Source: Cryptosporangium aurantiacum (GTDB lineage: Bacteria; Actinomycetota; Actinomycetes; Mycobacteriales; Cryptosporangiaceae). Taken from it: a DNA stretch of 64,000 nt. Made by a program: the position numbers and the translations under genes. The stretch spans positions 1,054,001 through 1,118,000 of the forward strand of contig NZ_FRCS01000001.1 in assembly GCF_900143005.1 (NCBI RefSeq), written 5' to 3'. Positions 36,845 through 45,511 of this stretch are shown here, piece by piece. The first letter of the stretch is position 1. Every line of letters begins with the position of its first letter. The notes beneath the pieces were generated by a model. The model saw nothing but the letters and a program-made list of their open reading frames with translations, ran no database searches and was not told the origin of the DNA.

Positions 36845-37354
36845 CTACGAGAGCGTGCGTTCCAGCAGCGGGCGCATGCGGCGGGGGATCAGCTCGCGAG
36901 CGGCCAGGCTCGTGCTCGTCCGCATCACGCCGTAGGCGCCGACGATCAGCCGCGTCACCCGGTGCAAGTCTTCCGGGTCGGTGGCCACGACCTGCGCGAT
37001 CAGGTCGGCGTCGCCGGTGACCGCGTGCAGTTCCAACACCTCGGGGATCGCCGACAGCGCCTCCACGGTCGGGTCGAGATCACCCTGGCTGATCTCGATC
37101 GAGACGAATGCGAGCAGCGAATACCCCATCGCGCCCCGGTGCAGCCGGCTGGACGGCGGCGCCAGCGAACCGTCGGCCTCCAGCCGCCGCTGCCTGCTCT
37201 GCACGGTGTTCCGGGCGAACCGCAGTTCCTCGGAGAGCGCGGTGGTGGTGGCGAGCGGGTCGGCGTCCAGCGCCAGCAGGATGGCGGCGTCGGTGCGGTC
37301 GATGATGCGCGTTTCGCTCAACCGTGGCCTGCTCTCGACGTCCAAATAAAGCAT
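36845..37354 (-). CDS. Lrp/AsnC-family transcriptional regulator
   Basis: 169 residues. N-terminal HTH (DRTDAAILLALDADPLATTTALSEELRFARNTVQSRQRRLEADG), then an AsnC effector domain (AFVSIEISQGDLDPTVEALSAIPEVLELHAVTGDADLIAQVVATD). It senses an amino or 2-oxo acid by family precedent. It is divergent, 60 bases away, from the 2-oxoacid decarboxylase gene, which makes that gene its likely target. Confidence 0.9.
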   Translation of the reverse strand: MLYLDVESRPRLSETRIIDRTDAAILLALDADPLATTTALSEELRFARNTVQSRQRRLEADGSLAPPSSRLHRGAMGYSLLAFVSIEISQGDLDPTVEALSAIPEVLELHAVTGDADLIAQVVATDPEDLHRVTRLIVGAYGVMRTSTSLAARELIPRRMRPLLERTLS

Positions 37355-37414
37355 TTTGCTCAGTGAACAGCGTACATCTTGTCGTTCTGCATCCTTGACG
37401 GAAGCTTGACAATC

Positions 37415-39082
37415 GTGGGTGTTACTCGTGAGGTCACGGTCGCGGCGTATCTCGCCGAGCGCTTACGCCAGCACGGCGTCGCGCATCTGTTCGGCGTCCC
37501 CGGTGATTTCAACCTCGGGCTGATCGACGGTCTGCTCGCCGGTGGCCAGCAGCGCTGGATCGGGTCGCCGAACGAGCTCAACGCCGGGTACGCGGCCGAC
37601 GCCTACGCGCGCCGCCGGGGGCTCGCGGCGGTCGTCACGACCTACGGTGTCGGCGAGCTGAGCTGCCTCAACGCGATCGCCGGTAGCTACGCCGAGCAGG
37701 TGCCGGTCGTCCAGATCACCGGAGCACCCGCGACCGACGCGGGCGGGCAACTCCTGCACCACACGCTCGCCGATGGCGACCTCGGGCATTTCGCCCGCGC
37801 CTATCGCGAGGTCACCGCCGCGACCGAGGTCCTGGCGCACGGCAGTGCCGCGTCCCAGATCGACCACGCGCTGGCCACCGCGCTGGCGACGTCCCGGCCG
37901 GTCTACCTGAGCATTCCCGTCGACGTGGCGGACTCGCTCGTCGACGGGCACCGGCTCGCCACCACCGTCTGGTCGGAGCCGATCGACGCGGCCTCGATGG
38001 CGGCGTTCGCGAACGCGGCGCGTGAGCTGCTGCGGGCCAAGGACGGGCAGGTCACGGTCGTCGCCGGGCACGAGGTCGAGCGGCGCAAGGCGGCCCGGGA
38101 ACTGCGCGCGCTGGTCGAGGCCGGTCCGCTGCCGTTCGTCACGCTGGTGTCGAGCAAGGGCTGCCTCGACGAGGACCACCCGTGTTTCGCCGGCGTCTAC
38201 TGCGGCGACCTGGGCGTCAAGTCGGCCCGGCAGGCCGTCGACCAGGCCGCGGTCCTGATCACGGTCGGCACGCTGATGACCGACGTCGTCGCCGGCATGT
38301 TCACCGCGCGCGAGGACCGCACCCACACGATCGACGTCCGCGGGACCACCGCGTACGTGGCGGGAGAGCGCTTCGAGGGTGTACCGATGCGCGCCGCGCT
38401 GGCCGCGCTCACCGGTCTGGCGGGCGACTACGCGACGCTGCCCGCGGCCGGGCTGCCGGCGTCGGCGATCCTCGGACGCCGCGCCGAGGACGAGCACGGG
38501 CCGGTGACCGACGCGCTGACCCAGATCTCGCTCTGGGAGAGCCTGGAGGAGTGGCTGCCGCCGTCCTCGACGGTGCTGGCCGAGATCGGGACGTCGTTCT
38601 GGGGCGCGGTGAGCGTGACGTTCCCGGCCGACACCGCGCTCGTCGCCCAGCCGGTCTGGAGTTCGATCGGTTACACGTTGCCCGCGACGCTCGGCGCCGG
38701 GCTCGCCGAGCCGCAGCGGCGCCCGGTGCTGGTCATCGGTGACGGCGCGGCGCAGATGACCGTCCAGGAGCTGGGGACGATGGCCGCGAACGGCCTCGCG
38801 CCGGTCGTTCTTGTCGTGAACAACGCCGGGTACACGATCGAGCGGGTCCTGCGGAGCCCCGAGGCGTCGTATCACGACGTCACGGCCTGGAACTGGAGCG
38901 GCCTGGTGCGGTCGCTCGCGCCGCAGGCCCACACGTTCCGGGTGACCAGCAGGCGCGAGCTGCGGGCGGCGCTGACGGCGGCGTCCGCCGCGCCGGACCG
39001 GATGGTGTTCATCGAGGCGGTCCTGCCGGCGAACGACACCCCTCCGATGCTGCAGCGCCTCGCGGCGGCCACCCAGGCCTGA
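37415..39082 (+). CDS. Thiamine-diphosphate 2-oxoacid decarboxylase (indolepyruvate/branched-chain type)
   Basis: 555 residues. Catalytic Glu54 in SPNELNAGYAADAYAR, the His115-His116 pair in LLHHTLADGD that marks PDC/IPDC/KDC decarboxylases rather than acetolactate synthases, and the ThDP/Mg motif from GDGAAQ (about 442) to Asn469-Asn470. It converts a 2-oxoacid, such as indolepyruvate, phenylpyruvate or branched-chain oxoacid, to an aldehyde (Ehrlich pathway or auxin route); the exact substrate is not decided. Start GTG 37415. Divergent from the Lrp-type regulator. Confidence 0.9.
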   Translation: MGVTREVTVAAYLAERLRQHGVAHLFGVPGDFNLGLIDGLLAGGQQRWIGSPNELNAGYAADAYARRRGLAAVVTTYGVGELSCLNAIAGSYAEQVPVVQITGAPATDAGGQLLHHTLADGDLGHFARAYREVTAATEVLAHGSAASQIDHALATALATSRPVYLSIPVDVADSLVDGHRLATTVWSEPIDAASMAAFANAARELLRAKDGQVTVVAGHEVERRKAARELRALVEAGPLPFVTLVSSKGCLDEDHPCFAGVYCGDLGVKSARQAVDQAAVLITVGTLMTDVVAGMFTAREDRTHTIDVRGTTAYVAGERFEGVPMRAALAALTGLAGDYATLPAAGLPASAILGRRAEDEHGPVTDALTQISLWESLEEWLPPSSTVLAEIGTSFWGAVSVTFPADTALVAQPVWSSIGYTLPATLGAGLAEPQRRPVLVIGDGAAQMTVQELGTMAANGLAPVVLVVNNAGYTIERVLRSPEASYHDVTAWNWSGLVRSLAPQAHTFRVTSRRELRAALTAASAAPDRMVFIEAVLPANDTPPMLQRLAAATQA

Positions 39083-39092
39083 CCCCGAGCCT

Positions 39093-39112
39093 GCCGCGGT
39101 TCGGCCCGCGGC
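39093..39112. terminator. GC-rich hairpin between convergent genes
   Basis: Stem GCCGCGG (39093-39099) and CCGCGGC (39106-39112) around loop TTCGGC, in the 75-base gap between the decarboxylase stop and the convergent hydrolase stop. It is a plausible terminator, but the region is so GC-rich that chance stems are common. Confidence 0.4.
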
Positions 39113-39157
39113 CCGCGGCGGCCCGCGCCCCGCGCGGGCGCGCCGCAGGCCGCCGGG

Positions 39158-39949
39158 TCAGGCGGCCGATACCCGGGCCGTGGCCCGCATGACGAGGGCG
39201 ACGACGCCCTCCGGATCGTCGGGCATCGGGACGTGGCCACAGCCCGGCAACGACGCGACCCGAGTCCCCGGCGGCAGCTGCCCCAGGTTCTGCGCCTGGC
39301 TCGGCAGCAGGATGCGGTCCCGCGAGCCGAACGCCACGGTCACCGGCGCGTCCATCGGGGCCGCGGCCCGGTAGTGGCGGGTCCGCGTCGCCGCGAGCGT
39401 GGCCTCGTACCCGGGGGCGTCGGCGAACGCGCGGATGCCCGCCCTGGCGTACGCCGGATCGACCCGCGCCGGCCGGCCGTGGACCTGGCGGAGGACCAGC
39501 ACCCGCCCCACCCGGTACGTCACGAGCCGGCACAGCAGGCCGGTGGCGTGCCCGATCAGCCACCGCATCATTCGCAGGCTGACCACCGTGTAGAGCGGCG
39601 TCCGGTCCCGCCACAGCCCGGCCGGTGACAGCAGCGCCAGCGACGCGACCGGACGTAACCGGGCGAGCTCGAGCGCGACCCATCCGCCGAGCGAGTTGCC
39701 GGCCACGTGCGGTGTGTCGATCCGCAACGCGTCGAGGAGGTGCGCCACCGCCGCCGCGAGCGCCGCCGGCGTCGGCTCGGCCCGCAGCGGCGCGGACTCC
39801 CCGAAGCCGGGCAGGTCCACCGCGATGACGTCGAACCGCTCCGCGAGGTCGGGGACGACGGGATCCCAGGCCCCGCGGGACGATCCGAGGCCGTGGAGCA
39901 GCACCAGCGGAGTCCCGCTGCCGCAGCGGGTGTAGGCGAGTTCGGTCAT
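39158..39949 (-). CDS. Alpha/beta hydrolase
   Basis: 263 residues. Oxyanion segment LVLLHGLGSSRGAWDP, nucleophile elbow VAGNSLGGWVAL (GxSxG), acid region VTVAFGSRDRILLP and catalytic histidine in PGCGHVPMPDDP. All catalytic elements of a serine hydrolase are present. The start ATG 39949 overlaps the sigma-factor stop (ATGA) and is preceded by GGAGAAAC. Co-translation with the sigma factor suggests that it is part of the same response; the substrate is unknown. Confidence 0.9.
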   Translation of the reverse strand: MTELAYTRCGSGTPLVLLHGLGSSRGAWDPVVPDLAERFDVIAVDLPGFGESAPLRAEPTPAALAAAVAHLLDALRIDTPHVAGNSLGGWVALELARLRPVASLALLSPAGLWRDRTPLYTVVSLRMMRWLIGHATGLLCRLVTYRVGRVLVLRQVHGRPARVDPAYARAGIRAFADAPGYEATLAATRTRHYRAAAPMDAPVTVAFGSRDRILLPSQAQNLGQLPPGTRVASLPGCGHVPMPDDPEGVVALVMRATARVSAA

Positions 39950-40827
39950 TGAGTTTCTCCTGTGGGTCCGACCCGGCCGAGCTTCTCCGGGTTGAGTACA
40001 AAATCGATCTCGGTGATCACGTGGCCGGCGACCGTGAACCCCATGACGCCCACGACCTCGCCGTCGGCACCGAACACCACGCCCGCCGCGCCGTTCACCG
40101 GCCGGACGGCTGGTTCGACCCGGCCACGCCCGGCGACCGCGAGCAGCAGCCGCGCGACACGGTCCGCGCCGACGACCGGGCGGCGTGCGACACCGGACAC
40201 CAGACCGCCGCCGTCCGAGCGCAGGACGACGTCCGGGTCGAGCACCCGCACCAGCTCCTCGACCTGCCCGTGGACGCACGCGGCGAGGAACGCCTTGACC
40301 GCCCCGGTGTGCTGGTCGTGGTCGGGCGTGAAGCGCGGAGCGTGCCGGCGCACGTGGGCGCGCGCCCTGGCGACGAGCTGGCGGCAGGCGGCCTCCGAGC
40401 GGCCGACCGTGCGCGCCACCTCCCCGTACGGCAGACCCAGCACGTCACGCAGGACGAACGAGGTCCGCTCGGCCGGGCTGAGCGATTCGAGCAGCACGAG
40501 CATCGCCATGCTCACCGACTCGTCCAGCGTGACCCGCTCCTCCGGGCCGAGCGCCGGGTGCGGAGAGCCGACGACCGGCTCGGGCAACCACGGGCCGACG
40601 TAACTCTCCCGCCGCGCTCTGGCCGAGCCCAACTCGTCGAGGCAGATCCGGGCGACCGCGGTGGTCAGCCACCCCCGGACGTCCCGCAGCGCCGCGGTGT
40701 CGCTCCGGGCGAAACGCAGGTACGCCTCCTGGACGGCGTCCTCGGCGTCGGCCAGCGTGCCCAGCATCCGGTAGGCGACACCGGTGAGGTGTGCGCGGTG
40801 CCGTTCGAACTCCGTCGCGTCGTCCAT
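39946..40827 (-). CDS. ECF sigma factor with C-terminal SnoaL-like domain (SigJ type)
   Basis: 293 residues. Region 2 is FERHRAHLTGVAYRMLGTLADAEDAVQEAYLRF, region 4 is RTSFVLRDVLGLPYGEVARTVGRSEAACRQLVARARAHVR, and residues about 180-293 are an NTF2/SnoaL-like domain (FLAACVHGQVEELVRVLDPDVVLRSDGG). This fusion defines the SigJ/ECF41-type group, in which the C-terminal domain senses or autoregulates instead of a separate anti-sigma factor. Start ATG 40827; the long upstream frame lacks homology. Coupled to the alpha/beta hydrolase. Confidence 0.92.
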   Translation of the reverse strand: MDDATEFERHRAHLTGVAYRMLGTLADAEDAVQEAYLRFARSDTAALRDVRGWLTTAVARICLDELGSARARRESYVGPWLPEPVVGSPHPALGPEERVTLDESVSMAMLVLLESLSPAERTSFVLRDVLGLPYGEVARTVGRSEAACRQLVARARAHVRRHAPRFTPDHDQHTGAVKAFLAACVHGQVEELVRVLDPDVVLRSDGGGLVSGVARRPVVGADRVARLLLAVAGRGRVEPAVRPVNGAAGVVFGADGEVVGVMGFTVAGHVITEIDFVLNPEKLGRVGPTGETQ

Positions 40828-40995
40828 AGTGTGAGGACGACGGAGCCGGGCGCGCTGTGACAAGACGCGGAATTCAGTGGCGCGGCATGGGACGATCACT
40901 CCATGCGACATTGATCCTGCAGTAGTACCCCCGACCGGCTCGCCCGTCGCGTCCAGATTCTGGCGTTCGTCGACGAGCTGATCCCGCTCTACCCG

Positions 40996-42084
40996 GTGTA
41001 TCCGCTGCTGTTCGTGGACGCCGGGATGTCCGGCGGGCAGATCAGCGTGCTGTTCGGCCTGTGGTCGCTCGTTGGCTTCGTGCTCGAGGTGCCGTCCGGC
41101 GCGCTCGCCGACCGGATTCCCCGTCGGCACCTGCTGATCGCTGCCCAGGTGGTCCGGGCCGCGGGGTTCGCCTCCTGGCTGGTGTGGCCGACGTTCGCCG
41201 GTTTTGCGCTCGGGTTCGCGCTGTGGGGCGCGAGCGGCGCGGCGTCGTCCGGTACCTGGCAGGCGATGCTCTACGAGGAACTGGACGCCCGCGGCGCCGC
41301 CGACCGGTACGCGCGAATCGTCGGCCGAGCCGAGGCGCTCGCCGCGGTCGGGGCCCTCGCGGGGACCGCGCTCGCCACACCGCTGATCGCGCTCGGCGGT
41401 GGCTACGCGGCGGCGGGCTGGACCTCCGTTGCCGTCTGCCTGGTCGCGGCCGTGGTCGCGTCTCGCCTGCCACGGTCGGTTCCGACCGACGCCGAGACCG
41501 AGCCGAACTACTTCTCGACGCTACGGGCCGGCGTCACCGAAGCGGTCCGGAACCGGGCCGTCGGGCGGATCGTGCTGGTGGTCGTCGTCCTGTCCGGCGT
41601 CACCGCGATCGAGGAGTACTTCCCGCTGCTCGCCGGCGACCACCACCTCTCGCCGGCCGTGCTGCCGCTGCTCCTGCTGGCACCGGCGGCCGGTTATGCG
41701 ATCGGTGCCGAGGTCGGTGGCCGGTTCGGTGCGCTGTCGCCACGGTGGCTCGCCGTGGTGGCCACCGTCGGTGCGGTGGCGTTCGCGGCCGGCGCGCTGC
41801 TCCGCCACCCGGTCGGGTTCCTCGGGATCGCGGTCGGCTTCGGGCTGCTGGCCTGCGCGATCGTCGTCGCCGGAGCCCGGCTGCAGGAGACGCTCACCGG
41901 GCCGCGCGCAACTGTGACGTCGGTGTCCGCGGTCGGGGAGGAGGCCGTCGCGATCGGAGTGTTCGCGGTGTTCGGGGTGGCGTCCGGGCTCGTGCCGCTC
42001 TTCGTCCTCACCGCCGTAGCGGTGCTGCCCGTCCTCGCGCTCCCGATCGCCCGCTGGCTACCGCCGGCTGCCCGGGAAAAATGA
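40996..42084 (+). pseudogene. MFS transporter with disrupted start
   Basis: 362 residues from the first usable GTG, a twelve-helix MFS protein (SVLFGLWSLVGFVLEVPSGALADR, then ...FGLLACAIVVAGARLQETLTG). But the first helix clearly begins upstream: the same frame is open back to 40915 and encodes LARRVQILAFVDELIPLYPVYPLLF, half of which GTG 40996 would cut off. The only ATG for that longer form (40903) is followed by CGA CAT TGA, a stop at codon 4 (40912-40914). Either a nonsense mutation, a sequencing error, or use of a non-standard start. Substrate unknown. Confidence 0.65.
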
Positions 42085-42111
42085 TCTGCAGCAAAGGGTG
42101 AGCATCGGCGC

Positions 42112-42849
42112 TCATGGGCTGACCCGCGCGCGGGCGTGCTGCTCGACGAACGCGCGCAGCACGGCAGGCGGGTGCCGGACGTCGCTGCGGTAGGCGAGCG
42201 CTTTGATCTCGTCGGCCTCCTCGGGCTTGAAGTAGCCCGCGTACTTGTAGACGTCGACGCGGGTGCACAGGCCGTCGGCGTCCAGCTCGGGGTGGAACTG
42301 GGTGGCGTAGACGTGCCGCCCGATCCGGAACGCCTGCACCGGGCAGCCCGGCGAACTCGCCAGCAGGACCGCGTGCGGCGGCAGCACGCTGATCGCCTCC
42401 TTGTGGCCGACGAACGCCTCGAACGTCGTCGGCACGTCCCGGAACAGCGGGTCCGGTTCGACGATCGTGATCTCGACGGCGCCCACCGGCTCGCTGTACG
42501 TGCGGTCCACCACCGCGCCCTGGTGGCCGCCGAGCGTCCCGATGCCGTAACAGGCGCCCAGGAACGGGAAGTCCGCATCGACGATGCGCGCGATCAGCGC
42601 GCTGAGCTCGGCTTCGACCCGCTTCTGCACCGGGGTCTTCGTCTCGTCCGGATCGGAGACGTTGAACGGGCCCCCGCCGAGCAGGATGCCCGACCAGTCG
42701 TCGAGGTCGACCCGGCCGAGGGGGGTGCGTTCGAGGCGGTGGCGAACCAGAGATCGCTCGTCGAGGCCGGAGAAACGCAAGAACGCCGCGTACTCCTCGT
42801 CGGCAGCGGCGTCCTCGGCGCGGGTGGCCAGCAGCAGGAACGGCTTCAC
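42112..42849 (-). CDS. GMP-synthase-like class I glutamine amidotransferase
   Basis: 245 residues. Nucleophile elbow FLGACYGIGTLGG (Cys), then the His-Glu pair in TQFHPELD, completing the catalytic triad; ILLGGGPFNVSD matches the oxyanion region. Such stand-alone domains act on free small molecules (gamma-glutamyl hydrolase or deglutamylase type) or supply ammonia to a partner; no synthetase is adjacent. Divergent from the VOC operon with a large inverted repeat in between. Confidence 0.85.
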   Translation of the reverse strand: MKPFLLLATRAEDAAADEEYAAFLRFSGLDERSLVRHRLERTPLGRVDLDDWSGILLGGGPFNVSDPDETKTPVQKRVEAELSALIARIVDADFPFLGACYGIGTLGGHQGAVVDRTYSEPVGAVEITIVEPDPLFRDVPTTFEAFVGHKEAISVLPPHAVLLASSPGCPVQAFRIGRHVYATQFHPELDADGLCTRVDVYKYAGYFKPEEADEIKALAYRSDVRHPPAVLRAFVEQHARARVSP

Positions 42850-42907
42850 CGGGCCACCCTACGGGTCCCGCGCCGTTTCGACGGGGCCCTTGACGTGCGC
42901 GCGCCGC

Positions 42908-42947
42908 GCTTTCTAACCTGTTAGAGTCATTCAACAGGTTAGAAAGC
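42908..42947. promoter_or_regulatory. Perfect 15-bp inverted repeat, probable operator of the VOC-PNPOx-CGNR operon
   Basis: Arms GCTTTCTAACCTGTT (42908-42922) and AACAGGTTAGAAAGC (42933-42947) match without a mismatch around a 10-base AT-richer spacer. Each arm itself holds a near-dyad (CTAACCTGTTAG). It ends nine bases before the VOC start codon and lies 58 bases from the divergent amidotransferase start, so bound protein would block both or the hairpin would sit in the VOC leader. The regulator is unknown; the CGNR protein of the operon is one candidate. Confidence 0.75.
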
Positions 42948-42956
42948 GAGCGCCCC

Positions 42957-43418
42957 ATGACGACGGCACCGTTGGCCGGCCTCACCACCGGCCACGTCGG
43001 ACTCAACGTCACCGACCTCGCCCGGTCCCGCGACTTCTACGTCGAGGTGCTGGGGCTGGACGTGGTCGGCACGTCGGTCAGCCCCGGCCGCGAGTACGCG
43101 TTCCTCGGCGTGGACGGCACGCTCGTGCTCACGCTCTGGCAGCAGAGCGACGGCCGGTTCGACCCGGGTCTGCCGGGCCTGCACCACCTGTCGTTCCAGG
43201 TCACGGACGCGGAGGCGGTCGCGGCGGCGGAGGCTCGCGTCCGAGCACGCGGCGCCGAGTTCGTCCACGACGGCGTCGTCGCACACGGCGAGGGTGCCCG
43301 CAGCGGCGGGATCTTCTTCCTCGACCCGGACGGCACCCGGCTGGAGATCTTCGCGCCCACCGGTGCCGAGAACGCCCCGGCGCCCACCGCGGCCGCGCCG
43401 ACCTGCGGCTTCTTCTGA
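42957..43418 (+). CDS. VOC-family (glyoxalase/dioxygenase-like) protein
   Basis: 153 residues, two beta-alpha-beta-beta-beta units: GHVGLNVTDLARSRDFYVEVLGLDVVG and LHHLSFQVTDAEAVAAAEARVRARGAEF, ending in FFLDPDGTRLEIFAP with the metal-ligand Glu and the first ligand His near the N terminus (GHVGL). Probably a metal-dependent lyase, dioxygenase or resistance-type binding protein. First gene of a three-gene operon; its TGA overlaps the next ATG by one base (TGATG). Confidence 0.88.
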   Translation: MTTAPLAGLTTGHVGLNVTDLARSRDFYVEVLGLDVVGTSVSPGREYAFLGVDGTLVLTLWQQSDGRFDPGLPGLHHLSFQVTDAEAVAAAEARVRARGAEFVHDGVVAHGEGARSGGIFFLDPDGTRLEIFAPTGAENAPAPTAAAPTCGFF

Positions 43419-44290
43419 TGTCGGCGTGGCACGAGGGTGAGCTGGCCGCCCAGCGGCTGGCCGGAGAGCCCGAGCGCACCGCCCGGGCCCTGCGGGCGGA
43501 GCTGCCGCCGGTCGCTGCGGCGTTCCTCGCCGACCAGCCGTTCCTCGTCCTCGGCGGCACGGACGACGCCGGAGCGGTGTGGGCGACGATGCTCACCGGC
43601 GGCCCGGGGTTCCTCCGCGCCGTCGACGAGCGGACGGTCGACGTCCTCGCCACGCCCGCGCCGGACGACCCGCTCGCCGCCGTGCTGCACCGCCCGACCA
43701 CCGTCGGCGGCATCGCGATCGAGCCCTCCTCGCGCCGTCGCGTCCGGCTCAACGGCACCACCGCACCACTCGGCAACGGGCTGCGGCTCTCGCTGGACCA
43801 GGTCGTCTCGAACTGTCCGAAGTACATCCAAGCTCGCGACTACCAGCGCGCGGATGACCAGCCGCCCGGCGCGGCCCGCCGTGGGCGGTCGCTGGACGAC
43901 GCCCAGATCGCGGCGATCCGCCGGGCGGACACGTTCTTTCTCGCGACCCGCCACCCCGACGGTGACACTGACGCCAGCCACCGGGGCGGCGCTCCGGGCT
44001 TCGTCGAGGTGCTCGACGAGAACCACCTGCGGTGGCCGGACTACCTCGGCAACGGCATGTACCTCACGTTCGGCAACCTGCAGCTCGACCGGCGCGCCGG
44101 ACTGCTGGTTCCGGACTGGTCGACCGGCACGCTGCTGCACCTGTCCGGCACCGCGGACGTCGACTGGGACGCGGGCGCCACCCGTTCGGTGGACTTCAGG
44201 GTCGAAGCGGTCGTCGAGCGGCCGGCCGCGAGCCCGCTGCGCTGGGGCGCGCCGGAGTACAGCCGGTTCAATCCGGCGGTGCGAAACTGA
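43418..44290 (+). CDS. Pyridoxamine-5'-phosphate-oxidase-family flavoprotein
   Basis: 290 residues. Split-barrel FMN-binding pattern: N-terminal AAFLADQPFLVLGGTDDAG, middle VSNCPKYIQARDYQ, then RADTFFLATRHPDGDTDASHRGGAPGFVEVLD and NGMYLTFGNLQLDRRAGLLVPDW. The length and YIQ motif fit the larger PNPOx-like proteins that reduce or bind small molecules, not canonical PdxH. Middle gene of the VOC-PNPOx-CGNR operon, overlapping VOC by one base. Confidence 0.87.
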   Translation: MSAWHEGELAAQRLAGEPERTARALRAELPPVAAAFLADQPFLVLGGTDDAGAVWATMLTGGPGFLRAVDERTVDVLATPAPDDPLAAVLHRPTTVGGIAIEPSSRRRVRLNGTTAPLGNGLRLSLDQVVSNCPKYIQARDYQRADDQPPGAARRGRSLDDAQIAAIRRADTFFLATRHPDGDTDASHRGGAPGFVEVLDENHLRWPDYLGNGMYLTFGNLQLDRRAGLLVPDWSTGTLLHLSGTADVDWDAGATRSVDFRVEAVVERPAASPLRWGAPEYSRFNPAVRN

Positions 44291-44294
44291 GCCC

Positions 44295-44819
44295 GTGCAA
44301 CGTCCGCTGCTCGGTGAACCCCTGCCGATAGACCTGCTCAACACCCGCTGGATCGCCGGCGGTGAGCGGTACGACCTGCTCGACGACCGGGTCGAGGTAG
44401 CGGCGTGGCTGGCGGCATGGGGGCTGCCGAGCGATCCCGGCCCGGCGGTGATCGACGGCCTGAAGCGAGCCCGCGACGCGATCGCCGCGCACGTCGCCGC
44501 ACCCGGCGACGAGGCCGCGTCGCGGGCGGTCTCCGAGCTGCTGGCGGCCGGGCACCTCCGGCTGCGGCTCGGCGCCGAGGGACCGATCCGGGAGGCGGTC
44601 GTGCCGGATCCGGCGTGGTTGCCGGCGTGGACGGCCCTGCGCGTCTACCTCGATCTGCTCGACCAGCGGGGCGGGCGGATCCGCAAGTGCGCGAACTCGG
44701 AGTGCGTGCTGCACTTCGTCGACGCGACCGCCCGCAACGCGCGCCGCTGGTGCTCGATGGACGCCTGCGGCAACCGCGCGAAGGCCCGCCGCCACTACAC
44801 CCGGAAGACCGCGGGCTAG
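44295..44819 (+). CDS. CGNR zinc-finger protein with ABATE domain
   Basis: 174 residues. N-terminal ABATE-type domain (DLLNTRWIAGGERYDLL) and a C-terminal zinc ribbon with Cys132/Cys137 (CANSECVLHFVD) and Cys153/Cys158 (RRWCSMDACGNRAKARRHY), the CGNR motif itself. Family members are thought to be stress-linked DNA-binding regulators. It starts five bases after the PNPOx stop at GTG 44295, so it is cotranscribed and may autoregulate through the upstream inverted repeat. The stop shares CTAG (44816-44819) with the convergent TetR gene. Confidence 0.9.
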   Translation: MQRPLLGEPLPIDLLNTRWIAGGERYDLLDDRVEVAAWLAAWGLPSDPGPAVIDGLKRARDAIAAHVAAPGDEAASRAVSELLAAGHLRLRLGAEGPIREAVVPDPAWLPAWTALRVYLDLLDQRGGRIRKCANSECVLHFVDATARNARRWCSMDACGNRAKARRHYTRKTAG

Positions 44820-45451
44820 CGGGTGCGCAGGATCGCCGAGCGGAGAGTCTCGGTGGCCCACTCCTCCCATTCGTCCGGCGTCCAGCCGCGTTCGACCGTC
44901 AGCAGCGCGTACAGCTCCGGGCTGAGCAGCGAATAGACGAGGTCGGTGGCTCGCTCGACGGTGAGCCCCGGCCGTAGCGCGTCTTGTGCGGCCAGCGCGT
45001 CGGTCAGCATCCGGTGGGCGATCACGCGCTGCTCCGCGTTGGTCCGCCACTGCGCTGCGAGGTCCGGATCGGTCCCCATCGCCTCCCGGACGATCGTCAT
45101 GACCGGCGTGATCCGGCCGAGGATCTCCCGGCCGGAGCGCACCCAGAGCGCCAGCATGGTCGGGCCGTCCGGCGCGTCGAGGGCATTGCGGGACGGCTCG
45201 CGGTCGAGCAGCGCGACCGGCGCGTCGTCACCGACGGCCAGCACGTCGAGGATCTCCTTGAGGACCGTCGCCTTGTTCCCGAAGTGGAAGTACAGGGTCT
45301 GAACCGCGACCCCGGCTGCTGCCGCGATCTCGGTGAGCGTCGTCGCCGCATATCCCTGCCGGACGAAGAGCTCCCTGGCCTCGGTCAAGATGCGCCGCCG
45401 CGTGGCCCGGGCTTGCTCCGTCCGCCGATTGGTCTTGACAACCTCGCTCAT
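44816..45451 (-). CDS. TetR/AcrR-family transcriptional regulator
   Basis: 211 residues. N-terminal TetR HTH: RRILTEARELFVRQGYAATTLTEIAAAAGVAVQTLYFHFGNKATVLKEILD, followed by a helical ligand domain. Divergent from the cupin gene; two inverted repeats in the 60-base gap are the obvious binding sites, so it most likely represses itself and the cupin gene. Confidence 0.92.
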   Translation of the reverse strand: MSEVVKTNRRTEQARATRRRILTEARELFVRQGYAATTLTEIAAAAGVAVQTLYFHFGNKATVLKEILDVLAVGDDAPVALLDREPSRNALDAPDGPTMLALWVRSGREILGRITPVMTIVREAMGTDPDLAAQWRTNAEQRVIAHRMLTDALAAQDALRPGLTVERATDLVYSLLSPELYALLTVERGWTPDEWEEWATETLRSAILRTR

Positions 45452-45454
45452 TCG

Positions 45455-45495
45455 CTAGAGCCTACTCTAGCCAGTTTCACTAGAGTTGACTCTAA
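45455..45495. promoter_or_regulatory. Tandem TetR-type operators
   Basis: Site 1 is CTAGAG-CCTA-CTCTAG (45455-45470, perfect dyad). Site 2 is CTAGAG-TTGA-CTCTAA (45480-45495, one mismatch). Their centres are 25 bases apart, and the inner halves also pair with each other. They sit between the TetR start (45451) and the cupin ribosome site GGAG at 45500-45503. Confidence 0.75.
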
Positions 45496-45511
45496 CGAAG
45501 GAGACCCGACG

